Of a DNA stretch of 40,155 nt, positions 17,102 to 25,634 are shown in pieces. The position numbers were made by a program, and so were the translations under genes. The notes below the pieces were generated by a model that saw only the letters and a program-made list of their open reading frames with translations, was not told the DNA's origin and did not search any database. This DNA is from Chloroflexota bacterium (GTDB taxonomy: Bacteria; Chloroflexota; Dormibacteria; Dormibacterales; Dormibacteraceae). Numbering within the stretch: the stretch's first letter is position 1; each line of letters opens with the position of its first letter. The DNA is taken from NCBI GenBank assembly GCA_005880855.1, contig VBGM01000018.1:1-40155 (forward strand). The letters are read 5' to 3'.

Positions 17102-18238
17102 CTAGACCTTGCCCAGGAACTCCGTGACCAGCGACTGAAAGTGATGGACGCCATTTTCGCGCTTGGCCGCGAAACGGCCGCGGTCGTATGACCGCGAGCG
17201 CAGGCCGCGCTGAACCTGCTCGCAGACCACGATGTCCTCCTGCTGGATCTCGTCCGAGAAGGCGATCGTCTGCTGCATCGACTCCCAACCCGCGCCGGTG
17301 CCGGGCTCGGCGAAGAACCATTCAAAGATCGTCAGCGTCTTGTCGACGCCCAGCGGGATGATGACGTTGGTGCTGACGTTGTCCTGGTAGATGTTCAGCA
17401 TCGTGTTCGGGAAGAGCCAGTAGTACAGGGCATCCTCTTCCGCGCCCGGCATACGGATGTACCGTCGATCGCGACCCGGCACCTCGCCCGGCTTCAGCTC
17501 GCGGATCGGCGCGTGCTGCTTGGAGTAGTAGCGGAAGGTCTCGACGCGGTACTGGTCGTAGTCGAGCTCTTTGAACAGGCCCGGATGCGCGATCGGGAGG
17601 TGGTAGCCCTCGAGATAGTTGTCCACGTACACCTTCCAGTTGCACTCGATGACGTAATCGCGACGCTCCACCCTGCGCATGCTGGACAGGTCGTAGCCGG
17701 CTTTGCGGATCTCATCCGGGATCACACCGATCCAGTCCGCCAGCGGCGTCGCGCCATCATCGAGGTTGGCGAATATGAACGGCCCTAGGGTGTCGACCTT
17801 GATCGGCACCAGGCCAAAGTCGGACTTGTCGAAATCCTCAGTGCCCTCCATCTCGCGCGCCACTTGCAGGCGGCCGTCGAGGCCGTAAACCCAGCCGTGA
17901 TACCCGCACTGCAGCGACTTCCGGTTGCCTCGCGTGGTCACCACCTGGGCGGCGCGGTGGCGGCAGACGTTGTAGAAACCGCGCAGCCTCTCGTCCTCCG
18001 GCCGGGTCAGCAGGATTGGCTCGTCCAGGATGTTGGTCGGCTTGAAATCGCCGTGTCGCGCCAGCTCGCTTGCATGCGCGACCAGCTGCCAGGTGCGCGA
18101 AAAGATTCGGTCCTTCTCCTGGTCCAGGACCGCGGGGTCCAGGTACATACGAGAGGGCAGCGTCGATGCCCGCGCAACATCCGACCCCACGAAATCTGGA
18201 GATTTCGCGGGGACCCCTGAGTCGGTTTCAAGCTTCAT
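17102..18238 (-). CDS. Rieske non-haem iron oxygenase, alpha subunit
   Basis: The 378-residue enzyme is of the aromatic-ring hydroxylase/choline monooxygenase type. The Rieske [2Fe-2S] ligands are Cys92-x-His94 (CRHRA) and Cys111-x2-His114 (CGYHGW). The mononuclear iron site is in VDNYLEGYHLPIAHPG with His213 and His218; the third Asp ligand is toward the C-terminus. The EGYHLPxxHP spacing is closest to quaternary-amine oxygenases (choline monooxygenase, betaine demethylase). No ferredoxin reductase gene is adjacent, so an external electron donor is needed. The ATG at 18238 is chosen; a GTG at 18256 is possible. A palindromic repeat lies within its 5' coding region. It is divergent from the amidohydrolase gene. 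Confidence 0.88.
   Translation of the reverse strand: MKLETDSGVPAKSPDFVGSDVARASTLPSRMYLDPAVLDQEKDRIFSRTWQLVAHASELARHGDFKPTNILDEPILLTRPEDERLRGFYNVCRHRAAQVVTTRGNRKSLQCGYHGWVYGLDGRLQVAREMEGTEDFDKSDFGLVPIKVDTLGPFIFANLDDGATPLADWIGVIPDEIRKAGYDLSSMRRVERRDYVIECNWKVYVDNYLEGYHLPIAHPGLFKELDYDQYRVETFRYYSKQHAPIRELKPGEVPGRDRRYIRMPGAEEDALYYWLFPNTMLNIYQDNVSTNVIIPLGVDKTLTIFEWFFAEPGTGAGWESMQQTIAFSDEIQQEDIVVCEQVQRGLRSRSYDRGRFAAKRENGVHHFQSLVTEFLGKV
18185..18217. repeat. Palindromic repeat element, copy B
   Basis: CCCC-A-CGAAATCT (18185-18197) pairs with AGATTTCG-C-GGGG (18200-18212), with one A/C mismatch, followed by ACCCC. On the minus strand it shares the 14-nt arm GGGGTCCCCGCGAA and the closing TTCGTGGGG with the element at 27974-28017. 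It lies inside the 5' coding end of the Rieske gene (codons for GVPAKSPDFVG). It is probably a member of a REP-like dispersed palindrome family. Confidence 0.5.
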
Positions 18239-18257
18239 GCCAGCACATTCTCGCACC

Positions 18258-18272
18258 GGGGCAAAATGCCCC
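18258..18272. promoter_or_regulatory. Perfect 15-bp palindrome in the divergent intergenic region
   Basis: GGGGCA-AAA-TGCCCC fills nearly half of the 35 bp between the divergent Rieske (start 18238, minus) and amidohydrolase (start 18274, plus) genes. It ends one base before the amidohydrolase ATG. It could be an operator shared by both genes or an RNA hairpin limiting translation of the amidohydrolase, which has no Shine-Dalgarno site. Confidence 0.4.
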
Positions 18273-18273
18273 C

Positions 18274-19833
18274 ATGCGGACGGCGTCTTTGGCGATATTG
18301 GGCGGTGTGGTGTGGGCGCCTGGAGCGGCGCACGCGACCGCCGTTGCGGTCGACGGCGGGATGATCTCGGCAGTCGGCGCCGACGCTGACATTCGCCCGC
18401 TTATCGGTACCGACACCCGCGTGATCGAGGCCCGCGGCGGCACCATCCTCCCCGGTTTCAATGACGCCCACATCCACTTCCTCATGGGCTCGCGCGGGCT
18501 CGCCCACCTCGACCTTTTCGGTGCTGAAACGCAGGAGGAGATCGAGCGCCGGATACGTGAGTTCAACGCCTCGAATTCCGCGCCGTGGTTGCTGGCGAGG
18601 GGATGGTTCTACTCCGCCTTTCCGGGCGGCATGCCGACGATCGAGCTGCTCGACCGGCTGGTCCCGGACCGCCCCGCGTACCTCGAATCGTTCGACACCC
18701 ACACCGCCTGGGTGAACAGCCGGGCGCTGGAGGCTGCGGGGCTCGCGCCTGGCGCCGAGCCGGGGATTCTCAAAGAGCACGTTATGGACGATTTCGAGAA
18801 GCACCTGCCGGCCCCGAGCACGCAAGAGGACCTGGAGTCATTGCGGGCAGGGATCAGGATCGCGGCCGCGAGGGGCGTCGCCAGCGTGCAGGAAGCCAGC
18901 CGCGGCCTTAAGCAGATGCCGCTCTACGAGGCGCTTCGAGAGCGCGACGAGCTCACGATGAGGGTGCGGCTCGCCTTCGACATGCTGCCTGGCATCGGCA
19001 TCGACGCCTGGGCGCGAGCGCTCGACATGTACGAGGAGGCAGCGCGCACGCACAAGGGCGACCGCTGGATCAGCACGGGCATCGTCAAGGCCTTCGCGGA
19101 CGGGGTCGTCGAATCACGAACCGCCCTACTGCTCGAGCCGTATGCGGGTGCTGCGGGTGGTATCGGGCAGTCGCGCTGGGAGCCGGGCGAGCTGGCCGCG
19201 GCAGCGCAGGCGGCGAGTGCCCGCGGCTGGCAGGTTGAAATCCACGCCATCGGCGACCGTGCCATCAGGGACGCTCTCAATGCCTTCGAGGCCTGCGATC
19301 CGGCGCGCCGCCATCGGGTCGAGCACATCGAGGCGCCCGCTGCCACCGACATCGCCCGCTTTGGGCAGCTGGGGGTGATCGCCAGCATGCAGCCTCAGCA
19401 CGCCGAGCCGATCAAGAACCTCCACGAGATCTGGGCACCCAATCTCGGCCCGGAGCGCGCTGCCCGCGGCTGGCCATGGGCCTCGATCGCGCGCAGTGGT
19501 GGCAGGCTCGCTTTCGGAAGCGACTGGCCGGTGGTGCCCATCGACCCCTTCCTCAGCCTGCATGTTGCGATCAACCGCCAGACAGGCGCCGGTGAACCGC
19601 CGGGCGGCTGGCTGCCTGATCAACGCCTGACCCTGCCTCAGGCGGTGGAGGCATGGACCGCTGGCAGCGCTTACGCCGAGCACGCCGAGCACATCAAGGG
19701 CCGGCTGCGACAAGGGATGCTCGCCGACATCGCGGTGTTGGATCGCAACCTCGAGAAAACGGTGCAACAAGAAATCGCTCAGACAAAAGTCGAGGCGACC
19801 GTGGTTGGCGGTCGCCTCGTATTCGAACGTTAG
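18274..19833 (+). CDS. Amidohydrolase family 3 (YtcJ-like) metal-dependent hydrolase
   Basis: The 519-residue protein is of the amidohydrolase superfamily. The N-terminal beta sandwich strand VIEARGGTILPGFNDAHIHF holds the first metal motif (HxH). A carboxylated-Lys-like region (GIVKAFADGV) follows, then VEIHAIGDRAIRDAL, HRVEHIEA and the metal-binding Asp in RLAFGSDWPVVP. The C-terminal sandwich closes with GMLADIAVLDRN. YtcJ-like enzymes hydrolyse amides, often N-substituted formamides; the substrate here is unknown. The ATG at 18274 is the first good start and has no ribosome site. It shares a 35-bp divergent region with the Rieske oxygenase, suggesting joint use in breaking down a nitrogen-containing compound. 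Confidence 0.88.
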   Translation: MRTASLAILGGVVWAPGAAHATAVAVDGGMISAVGADADIRPLIGTDTRVIEARGGTILPGFNDAHIHFLMGSRGLAHLDLFGAETQEEIERRIREFNASNSAPWLLARGWFYSAFPGGMPTIELLDRLVPDRPAYLESFDTHTAWVNSRALEAAGLAPGAEPGILKEHVMDDFEKHLPAPSTQEDLESLRAGIRIAAARGVASVQEASRGLKQMPLYEALRERDELTMRVRLAFDMLPGIGIDAWARALDMYEEAARTHKGDRWISTGIVKAFADGVVESRTALLLEPYAGAAGGIGQSRWEPGELAAAAQAASARGWQVEIHAIGDRAIRDALNAFEACDPARRHRVEHIEAPAATDIARFGQLGVIASMQPQHAEPIKNLHEIWAPNLGPERAARGWPWASIARSGGRLAFGSDWPVVPIDPFLSLHVAINRQTGAGEPPGGWLPDQRLTLPQAVEAWTAGSAYAEHAEHIKGRLRQGMLADIAVLDRNLEKTVQQEIAQTKVEATVVGGRLVFER

Positions 19834-19840
19834 ACGGAGA

Positions 19841-21355
19841 CTAGTCGCCGGTCGCCGGCGCCGCCTGGGGCATTACCCCACTTCCCACCACCGGTCCGGT
19901 GTGGATCGCGTGCCCTCGGCCGACCGCCCAGAACACGACCGCCACCGCGATCAGAAAGGCGACCGTGATGAAGGTGTAGATCTCGAACGTCGAGCGACTC
20001 ACGCCGTTGTAGTCGGCACTCCATGTCGAAGTCAACAGTCCGGGCCACAGCGAGAACACGGTGGCGGCAACGACCCAGAACATGGTGAGGATCACGCAGA
20101 TCCACGCGCCGGCGTTGCCACCGGGCACCACAAACGGCCGCTTGACGTTGGGGTACTTACGGCGCAGCGTGAGGAGAGCCGGGAAGATCAGGACGTAAGA
20201 GAAGGTGGTGGTCGAGATGACCAGGCCTAGGACGGCAGCGAAGTAACCGTGCAGACCGCCTCCGGTGACGAAGAACGTGATGAACAGGAAGATCGTGCTG
20301 ATGATCCCGGACAGGACGTTCACCACGATCGGGGTGCCGAATCGCGACGAGAAGTAGCCGAGCTGCTTCGGCCCTGAGCCGGCCAGGGCGCCGATCGCCA
20401 TCAGCCGGTCGGATCCCATCAACCACGTGGTACCGCTCGACAGGAGGACGAACACCATGGCAAGTCCGGCGAGGTGGTTGAAGAACGGCGCCGCGCCACC
20501 AAGCACGCTGCTCGATGCGTACTGATAAGCCGCGACGAATCCGGCCACGTTGCTGAGCTGATCGGTCGAGAGGATCAAGATCACACCGGCGATTGGAATC
20601 GCGTAGGCAAGAAAGGAGATAACGCCAGAGATGTAGACCGCGAGCGGGATGTCTTTCTGCGGGTTCTCCATCTCCTCGCTGGCGTTGGTCTGGAGCTCGA
20701 AGCCGATCCACTGGAAGACGATTACGCCGATGACCCCGATCAGGATCGTCGTGTCCGTCGGGAAGAAGCCACCGATGCTGCCGTGGAACCCGTGCTGAAT
20801 GCCCGAAGTGACGACCAGGATCGCGAAGAAGGCCAGCAGAGCGAGCCGGATGATGGCGCCGAGGTTCGGCACCCACTTCATATAGCGAAGCGACAGGATG
20901 TTCATCGTCACGGCGACCCAGATGAACAGGATGCCGATCACCGTCTCGGCGAACTGGTTGCCGCTGAAGCTGCTTCCCCAGAGGGCGTCCAGAGCAGCGA
21001 TGGATGTGGCAGCGAGAGTACCGCCCAGCCAGATCGGGTTGCTCAGCCAATAAAGGACTCCGACCACCGCGCCGGCGAAGTGCCCGTATGCGAGGCGAAC
21101 CCAGTCATAGGTCGCGCCCTCGGTCGGGAAGGCGGCGCCCAGCTCGGCGGTGATCAGTCCGTAGGGAATGAGGAAGGTCAGGCCGGACACGATGAGCCAG
21201 AAGATGGCCTGGGCGCCGTACGAAGACGACTGGCCGATAGTGTCCAGGGCCACGATCGCGCAGACCGTGAAGAAGATCATGTCGAAGCGGAAGAGCGACT
21301 TTTTGAGCTTGCGTTTCTCGGCTACAAGCTCGGCTACGGCTGCGGAATCCCCCAT
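19841..21355 (-). CDS. APC-family amino-acid permease
   Basis: The 504-residue, 12-13 helix permease belongs to the amino acid-polyamine-organocation superfamily. Helix-1 and helix-6 type signatures include FFTVCAIVALDTIGQ, LITAELGAAFPTEGATYDWV and FQWIGFELQTNASEEMENPQ, then KDIPLAVYISGVIS. The broken-helix glutamate/amine-type motif (FELQTNASEE) is typical of the family. The substrate cannot be fixed from sequence. The ATG at 21355 has GGGAGGG upstream. It is divergent from the PLP operon beginning at 21457, so uptake of an amino acid that those enzymes process is the natural reading. Confidence 0.9.
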   Translation of the reverse strand: MGDSAAVAELVAEKRKLKKSLFRFDMIFFTVCAIVALDTIGQSSSYGAQAIFWLIVSGLTFLIPYGLITAELGAAFPTEGATYDWVRLAYGHFAGAVVGVLYWLSNPIWLGGTLAATSIAALDALWGSSFSGNQFAETVIGILFIWVAVTMNILSLRYMKWVPNLGAIIRLALLAFFAILVVTSGIQHGFHGSIGGFFPTDTTILIGVIGVIVFQWIGFELQTNASEEMENPQKDIPLAVYISGVISFLAYAIPIAGVILILSTDQLSNVAGFVAAYQYASSSVLGGAAPFFNHLAGLAMVFVLLSSGTTWLMGSDRLMAIGALAGSGPKQLGYFSSRFGTPIVVNVLSGIISTIFLFITFFVTGGGLHGYFAAVLGLVISTTTFSYVLIFPALLTLRRKYPNVKRPFVVPGGNAGAWICVILTMFWVVAATVFSLWPGLLTSTWSADYNGVSRSTFEIYTFITVAFLIAVAVVFWAVGRGHAIHTGPVVGSGVMPQAAPATGD

Positions 21356-21403
21356 GCCTTACCCTCCCCGAAGTTAAGAAACGATGAAATCGCGACAATT
21401 AGA

Positions 21404-21434
21404 GGCCTAGGGGCAATCGCTGTCAAGCTAGGCC
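21404..21434. promoter_or_regulatory. Inverted repeat in the permease/aminotransferase divergent region
   Basis: GGCCTAG (21404-21410) and CTAGGCC (21428-21434) form a perfect 7-bp inverted repeat with a 17-nt spacer in the 101-bp region between the two divergent genes. The position and symmetry fit an operator for a regulator controlling uptake and metabolism together. No regulator gene is adjacent. Confidence 0.4.
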
Positions 21435-21456
21435 GAGTTTGGGAGGGGAACCATCG

Positions 21457-22830
21457 ATGAGCACGCCCACCGCGCGTCAAATTTCGAGCGCCCGCGTCAA
21501 AGAGCTGAGCGCGCGCGAGGAGGAGCGCTTCCGCAAGGCCCGTCCTCGCTCTCACCAGCTGTGGACCGAGGCGCGCGAGGTCATGCCTCGGGGGGTTCCC
21601 TCGTCGTTTCAGGACGCAGCCCCACAGCCGGTGTTCGTCGAGCGTGGCAAGGGCAGCCGGGTCTGGGACGTCGACGGCAACGAGTACATCGACTTCCACA
21701 ACGGCTTCGGGGTGATGGTGGTCGGGCATGCGCATCCCAAGATCGTCGAGGCGGTCAGCCACCGCATCGCCCAGGGCTCGCATTTCGCGCAGCCGGTGGC
21801 CGAGGACGTGCAGGTCGCCCGAGAGCTCTCGCGGCGATTCGGGCTTCCGCAGTGGCGCTTCACCAACTCTGGTACCGAGTCGACGCTTGACGCGGTCCGC
21901 ATCGCGCGTGCATTCACCGGTCGCGAGCGGCTGATCAAGATGGAAGCCTCATATCACGGCCACCACGACGCGCTCATGGTCTCGGTGGAGCCGCCGCCCG
22001 CTCTCATGGGCCCGGCCGGCGAGCCGGCTTCCGTGCCCCAGAGCGAAGGCATCCCCGCGGCGGTTGTCGAGCTGACGACCGTGATCCCGTTCAACGATCT
22101 CAAGGCTGCCGAGCGCGCCTTCACCCGCCACCCGGGAGAAGTCGCGGCGGTGATCGTCGAGCCGGCGATGATGAACGTGGGGATCGTCCTGCCCGACCAG
22201 GGGTACCTGCCCGGCCTGCGCGACATTGCACACCGCCACGGCGCGCTGCTCATCTTCGACGAGGTGAAGACGGGTGCCACCATCGCCGCGGGTGGGGCGA
22301 CCGAGCGCTTCGGCGTAAAGCCCGACCTCATCGCGCTCGCCAAGGCGATCGGCGGCGGGCTTCCGTGCGGCGCCGTCGGCGGCCGCGCCGATGTGATGGC
22401 AGTGATCGAAGACAAGCGCGTCGCGCAGATGGGCACGTTCAACGGCAACCCGCTGACGATGGCGGCGTCGAAGGTCACGCTGCTCGAGATCCTCGACGCG
22501 TCCGCCTACGCGCATTTCGACGCGCTGGCGGAGACTCTGCAGGGCGGTCTCGATCGGGTCATCTCGGACCACGAGCTGCCATTTCACGTGATCACGCTCG
22601 CCGCTCGTGGCGGTGTCACCTATCGAGAGCAAAGGGTGCGCAACTATCGCGACTACCTCGAGATCGACAAGTCGTTCGCGTACCTGAGCTGGCTCTACCA
22701 GTGCAACCGCGGCGTGATCATGGCGCCGGGAGCCGAGGAGAACTGGACGCTTTCGGTGCAGCACTCGGTGGACGACGTGCAGCGCTACGTGGACAACTTC
22801 GCCGAGATGGCGCGCGACCTCCGCGCGTAG
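21457..22830 (+). CDS. Class-III PLP aminotransferase, glutamate-1-semialdehyde aminomutase-like
   Basis: The 457-residue fold-type I PLP enzyme resembles HemL. Signatures are VWDVDGNEYIDFHNGFGVMV, FTNSGTESTLDAVRIARAFT, YHGHHDALM, IVEPAMMN, the PLP Asp in LLIFDEVKTG, and Lys296 in LAKAIGGGLPCGAVGG for the Schiff base. The ATG at 21457 has GGGAGGGG upstream. HemL would make 5-aminolevulinate, which the haem operon of this window needs, and hemA/hemL are absent from that operon. But the gene lies in an operon with a threonine-dehydratase-like enzyme and opposite an amino-acid permease, and has DEVKTG where HemL has DEVMTG. A catabolic aminotransferase or mutase is therefore at least as likely. 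Confidence 0.85.
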   Translation: MSTPTARQISSARVKELSAREEERFRKARPRSHQLWTEAREVMPRGVPSSFQDAAPQPVFVERGKGSRVWDVDGNEYIDFHNGFGVMVVGHAHPKIVEAVSHRIAQGSHFAQPVAEDVQVARELSRRFGLPQWRFTNSGTESTLDAVRIARAFTGRERLIKMEASYHGHHDALMVSVEPPPALMGPAGEPASVPQSEGIPAAVVELTTVIPFNDLKAAERAFTRHPGEVAAVIVEPAMMNVGIVLPDQGYLPGLRDIAHRHGALLIFDEVKTGATIAAGGATERFGVKPDLIALAKAIGGGLPCGAVGGRADVMAVIEDKRVAQMGTFNGNPLTMAASKVTLLEILDASAYAHFDALAETLQGGLDRVISDHELPFHVITLAARGGVTYREQRVRNYRDYLEIDKSFAYLSWLYQCNRGVIMAPGAEENWTLSVQHSVDDVQRYVDNFAEMARDLRA

Positions 22831-22839
22831 CACGGTGCA

Positions 22840-23124
22840 ATGAGGGCGATCGTCGCAGGGCTGGTGCTGATGGCAGCCCTGAGTTTGATCGTGCTCTCGA
22901 TCCGACCCGGCGGCCTGCGCCGCCAGCTTCGCCTGGCCGCGCGAAGGTTCCGGATGGTCCTGCTGCTCGGCGGCATCTACCTGGTTGTTTCAACCGTCCT
23001 CCGCATCGCGTTTCAAGGAGGTTGGGTCGCCGACTACGGGCCCGCCGCCATCGCGCTCGTGCTCGGCGCCGCCTTTCTCGTGATGGCGCAGGACCCGGCG
23101 ATGCCCCCGGCCTCGAAGCCTTGA
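22840..23124 (+). CDS. Small two-helix membrane protein
   Basis: The 94-residue protein has a hydrophobic helix at residues 3-21, a basic loop (RRQLRLAARRFR) and further hydrophobic stretches at about 38-54 and 68-85. It starts 9 nt after the aminotransferase stop and ends by overlapping the next start (TTGA), so it is an integral part of this operon. No family is recognised. The basic segment between helices suggests a cytoplasmic loop. A role as a transport or regulatory accessory would be a guess. Confidence 0.6.
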   Translation: MRAIVAGLVLMAALSLIVLSIRPGGLRRQLRLAARRFRMVLLLGGIYLVVSTVLRIAFQGGWVADYGPAAIALVLGAAFLVMAQDPAMPPASKP

Positions 23125-24089
23125 GCGTCCGCACGCCAGATTCGCTGACGCTCGCGGACGTGCAGGAGGCGCGCAAGCGCCTCGAGGGAGTTGCGGTTCG
23201 TACGCCTCTCATCCGCCTGGACGACGGCGGCACCGGCGAGCTCTACCTCAAGCTCGAGAACCTGCAGCCGATTCGCTCTTTCAAGATTCGCGGTTCCGGC
23301 AACGCGATCGCGATGCTGGGCGACGCTGCGGCCGAGACAGGCGTCTACACCGCAAGCGCGGGAAACATGGCGCAGGGTGTTGCATGGAACGCGCGCCGGC
23401 TCGGAATCCGCTGCACGGCCGTGGTGCCTGATGGTGCGCCGCACAGCAAGCTCGACGCAATCCACCGGCTCGGCGCCCGGACCATCTCGGTGCCGTACGC
23501 CGAGTGGTGGAAAGTGCTCGTCACGCATCGCTACGAGCCGCTCGAGCCGGCTCACTTCATCCACCCGGTAAGCGACCCGGATGTAATGGCCGGCAACGGA
23601 ACGATCGGCCTCGAGATTCTCGAAGACCTGCCTGACGTCAACGTCGTGCTCGTCCCCTATGGCGGCGGCGGCTTGAGCTGTGGGATCGCCACCGCTGTCC
23701 GCAGCCTGCGGCCCGAGGTTCGCGTGTACGGCTGCGAGGTGGAGACGGCCGCGCCCCTGGCCGCCGCGATTGCTGCCGCCGGGCCGGTGACCGTCCCGCG
23801 CGTAGCCACGTTTGTGGACGGCATCGGCGGCCCGGTGGTGCTGTCCGACATGTGGCCGGCAGCATCGCGACTGCTGGCCGGCGCGCTCGTGGTCAGCCTG
23901 GCCGAGGTCGCGGCCGCCATCCGTCACCTCATCCAGCACGCGGCGATCGTCGCTGAGGGAGCCGCCGGTGCGGCGGTCGCGGCCGGGCTCAAGGGTTTGG
24001 CTGGGCCGGGGCGCTACGTCGCCGTCGTGTCAGGTGGAAACATCGACCCGGAGGTCCTGATCCCGATCCTCGACGGCGAGCTGCCCTGA
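23121..24089 (+). CDS. Threonine/serine dehydratase-like PLP enzyme
   Basis: The 322-residue fold-type II PLP enzyme is of the IlvA/threonine-serine dehydratase/serine racemase type. Lys55 in SFKIRGSGNA binds PLP, SAGNMAQGVAW holds the substrate carboxylate, and GGGGLSCGIA forms the phosphate loop. The closing VSGGNIDPEVL is typical. There is no C-terminal ACT domain, so it is a catabolic or racemase-like form rather than feedback-regulated IlvA. The start is probably TTG at 23121 overlapping the upstream stop (TTGA), because no ATG or GTG fits the homologous N-terminus. As a dehydratase it would make 2-oxobutyrate or pyruvate. Confidence 0.88.
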   Translation: MSVRTPDSLTLADVQEARKRLEGVAVRTPLIRLDDGGTGELYLKLENLQPIRSFKIRGSGNAIAMLGDAAAETGVYTASAGNMAQGVAWNARRLGIRCTAVVPDGAPHSKLDAIHRLGARTISVPYAEWWKVLVTHRYEPLEPAHFIHPVSDPDVMAGNGTIGLEILEDLPDVNVVLVPYGGGGLSCGIATAVRSLRPEVRVYGCEVETAAPLAAAIAAAGPVTVPRVATFVDGIGGPVVLSDMWPAASRLLAGALVVSLAEVAAAIRHLIQHAAIVAEGAAGAAVAAGLKGLAGPGRYVAVVSGGNIDPEVLIPILDGELP

Positions 24090-24098
24090 ACTGCGCGC

Positions 24099-25556
24099 CT
24101 AGTCGACCTTGACCTCAGCCCCGTCTTGCGCCCATCGAGTGTGGAAGGCGCCTTCCCGATCGATGCGGTGATATGTGTGGGCTCCGAAGTAATCACGTAG
24201 GCCCTGGATGAGGTTGGCCGGCCCACGTTCGCGCCGATAGCCGTCGTAGTAGGCCAGCGAGGACGAGAAGGCCGGCACCGGCACGCCTCGATCGACCGCT
24301 GTCTTGACCACGCGCCGCCAGGCATCCTGACCGGAGGCCAGCGCATCCTGGAAGAACGGCGCGAGCATCAGATTGGGCAGACGTGACTGCTTTTCATAGG
24401 CATCCTTGATGCGGTCGAGGAACTGAGCCCGGATGATGCAGCCACCACGCCAGATTGTCGCCAGCGCGCCAAGGTCGAGGCTCCATTCGTACTCCTTAGA
24501 CCCGGCCATCAGGTGCTCGAAGCCCTGCGCGTAGGCGACGATCTTCGCCGCGTAGAGGGCATCGCGGACGTCGTCAACCAATCCCATGTCTCGGTCGAAG
24601 TGCATGTGACCCGCGGGGCCCGCGAGAATGCCCGCGGCCTTCACCCTCTCCCCCTTCTGGCTCGAGAGGATGCGCGCGAACACAGCCTCGGTGATGCCGG
24701 TGAGCGGGACGCCCAGCTCGAGGGCCGACTCGCTGGTCCAGCGGCCGGTGCCTTTCTGCTCCGCCTCGTCCTCGATCACGTCGACGAGCGCGCCATCCGT
24801 GCCGTCCGAGCTCTTGGCCAGGACGTTGGCGGTGATCTCGATCAGGTACGACTGCAGCCTGCCCTCGTTCCACTCACGAAAGATGGCCGCCAGCTCCGAT
24901 GGGTCCAATCCAACCGCAGAACGAAGCAGGTCGTAGCTCTCTGCGATCAGCTGGATGTCGGCATATTCGATGCCGTTGTGAACCATCTTCACGAAGTGAC
25001 CTGCACCGTCTGGCCCGATGTAGGTGCAGCACGGAACGCCATCGACCTTGGCCGCGATCGCGGTCAGGATCTCTTCGACGTGCTCATAGGAAGCACGGGT
25101 TCCGCCCGGCATCAGGCTCGGGCCGCGCAACGCGCCTTCCTCCCCGCCCGACACTCCCATACCGAGGAAACCGAGTCCGGCTCTCGCCGCTGCGGCGGTA
25201 CGGCGGCGCGTGTCGTGAAACAGCGAGTTGCCGCCGTCGATGATGATGTCGCCGGGCTCGAGAAGCATCGAAAGCGCTTCGATGCCTTCGTCGACCGCCG
25301 CGCCGGCCTTGACCATGAGGAGGATCGCCCGCGGCGGGGTGAGAGCGTGGACGAGCTCCTCCAGCGTAGCGGCGGGGTGGAAGTCGCCCTCCGCGCCATG
25401 CGTTGCCATGAACTCGTCGGTTCGCTGCCGCGTGCGGTTGAAGACAGCCACACGAATGCCGTGCGACGCGAAGTTGCGGGCCAGGTTCATGCCCATGGTC
25501 GCCAGCCCGACGATGCCAAGCTCATGATCTTCCAACTCAGTCACCCCCACCGGCAT
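24099..25556 (-). CDS. gnd: 6-phosphogluconate dehydrogenase, decarboxylating
   Basis: This 485-residue enzyme matches the long (about 470-480) Gnd class. It oxidises 6-phosphogluconate to ribulose 5-phosphate with NAD(P)H release in the oxidative pentose phosphate pathway. The Rossmann start is LGIVGLATMGMNLARNFA. Substrate motifs are IIDGGNSLFHDTRRR, GMGVSGGEEGALRGPSLMPG, GHFVKMVHNGIEYADIQLI and WRGGCIIRAQFLDRI, and the C-terminal tail is GAFHTRW. The ATG at 25556 has no clear ribosome site; a GTG four codons later is an alternative. It stands alone on the minus strand, convergent with the PLP operon. Confidence 0.93.
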   Translation of the reverse strand: MPVGVTELEDHELGIVGLATMGMNLARNFASHGIRVAVFNRTRQRTDEFMATHGAEGDFHPAATLEELVHALTPPRAILLMVKAGAAVDEGIEALSMLLEPGDIIIDGGNSLFHDTRRRTAAAARAGLGFLGMGVSGGEEGALRGPSLMPGGTRASYEHVEEILTAIAAKVDGVPCCTYIGPDGAGHFVKMVHNGIEYADIQLIAESYDLLRSAVGLDPSELAAIFREWNEGRLQSYLIEITANVLAKSSDGTDGALVDVIEDEAEQKGTGRWTSESALELGVPLTGITEAVFARILSSQKGERVKAAGILAGPAGHMHFDRDMGLVDDVRDALYAAKIVAYAQGFEHLMAGSKEYEWSLDLGALATIWRGGCIIRAQFLDRIKDAYEKQSRLPNLMLAPFFQDALASGQDAWRRVVKTAVDRGVPVPAFSSSLAYYDGYRRERGPANLIQGLRDYFGAHTYHRIDREGAFHTRWAQDGAEVKVD

Positions 25557-25634
25557 TATGCCAATGCGGCCTGGGATGGGCGGCGATCGAGATAGCAGCG
25601 CGGCGGCCAACACCGCCGCCGCGCTGCTCAGGTG

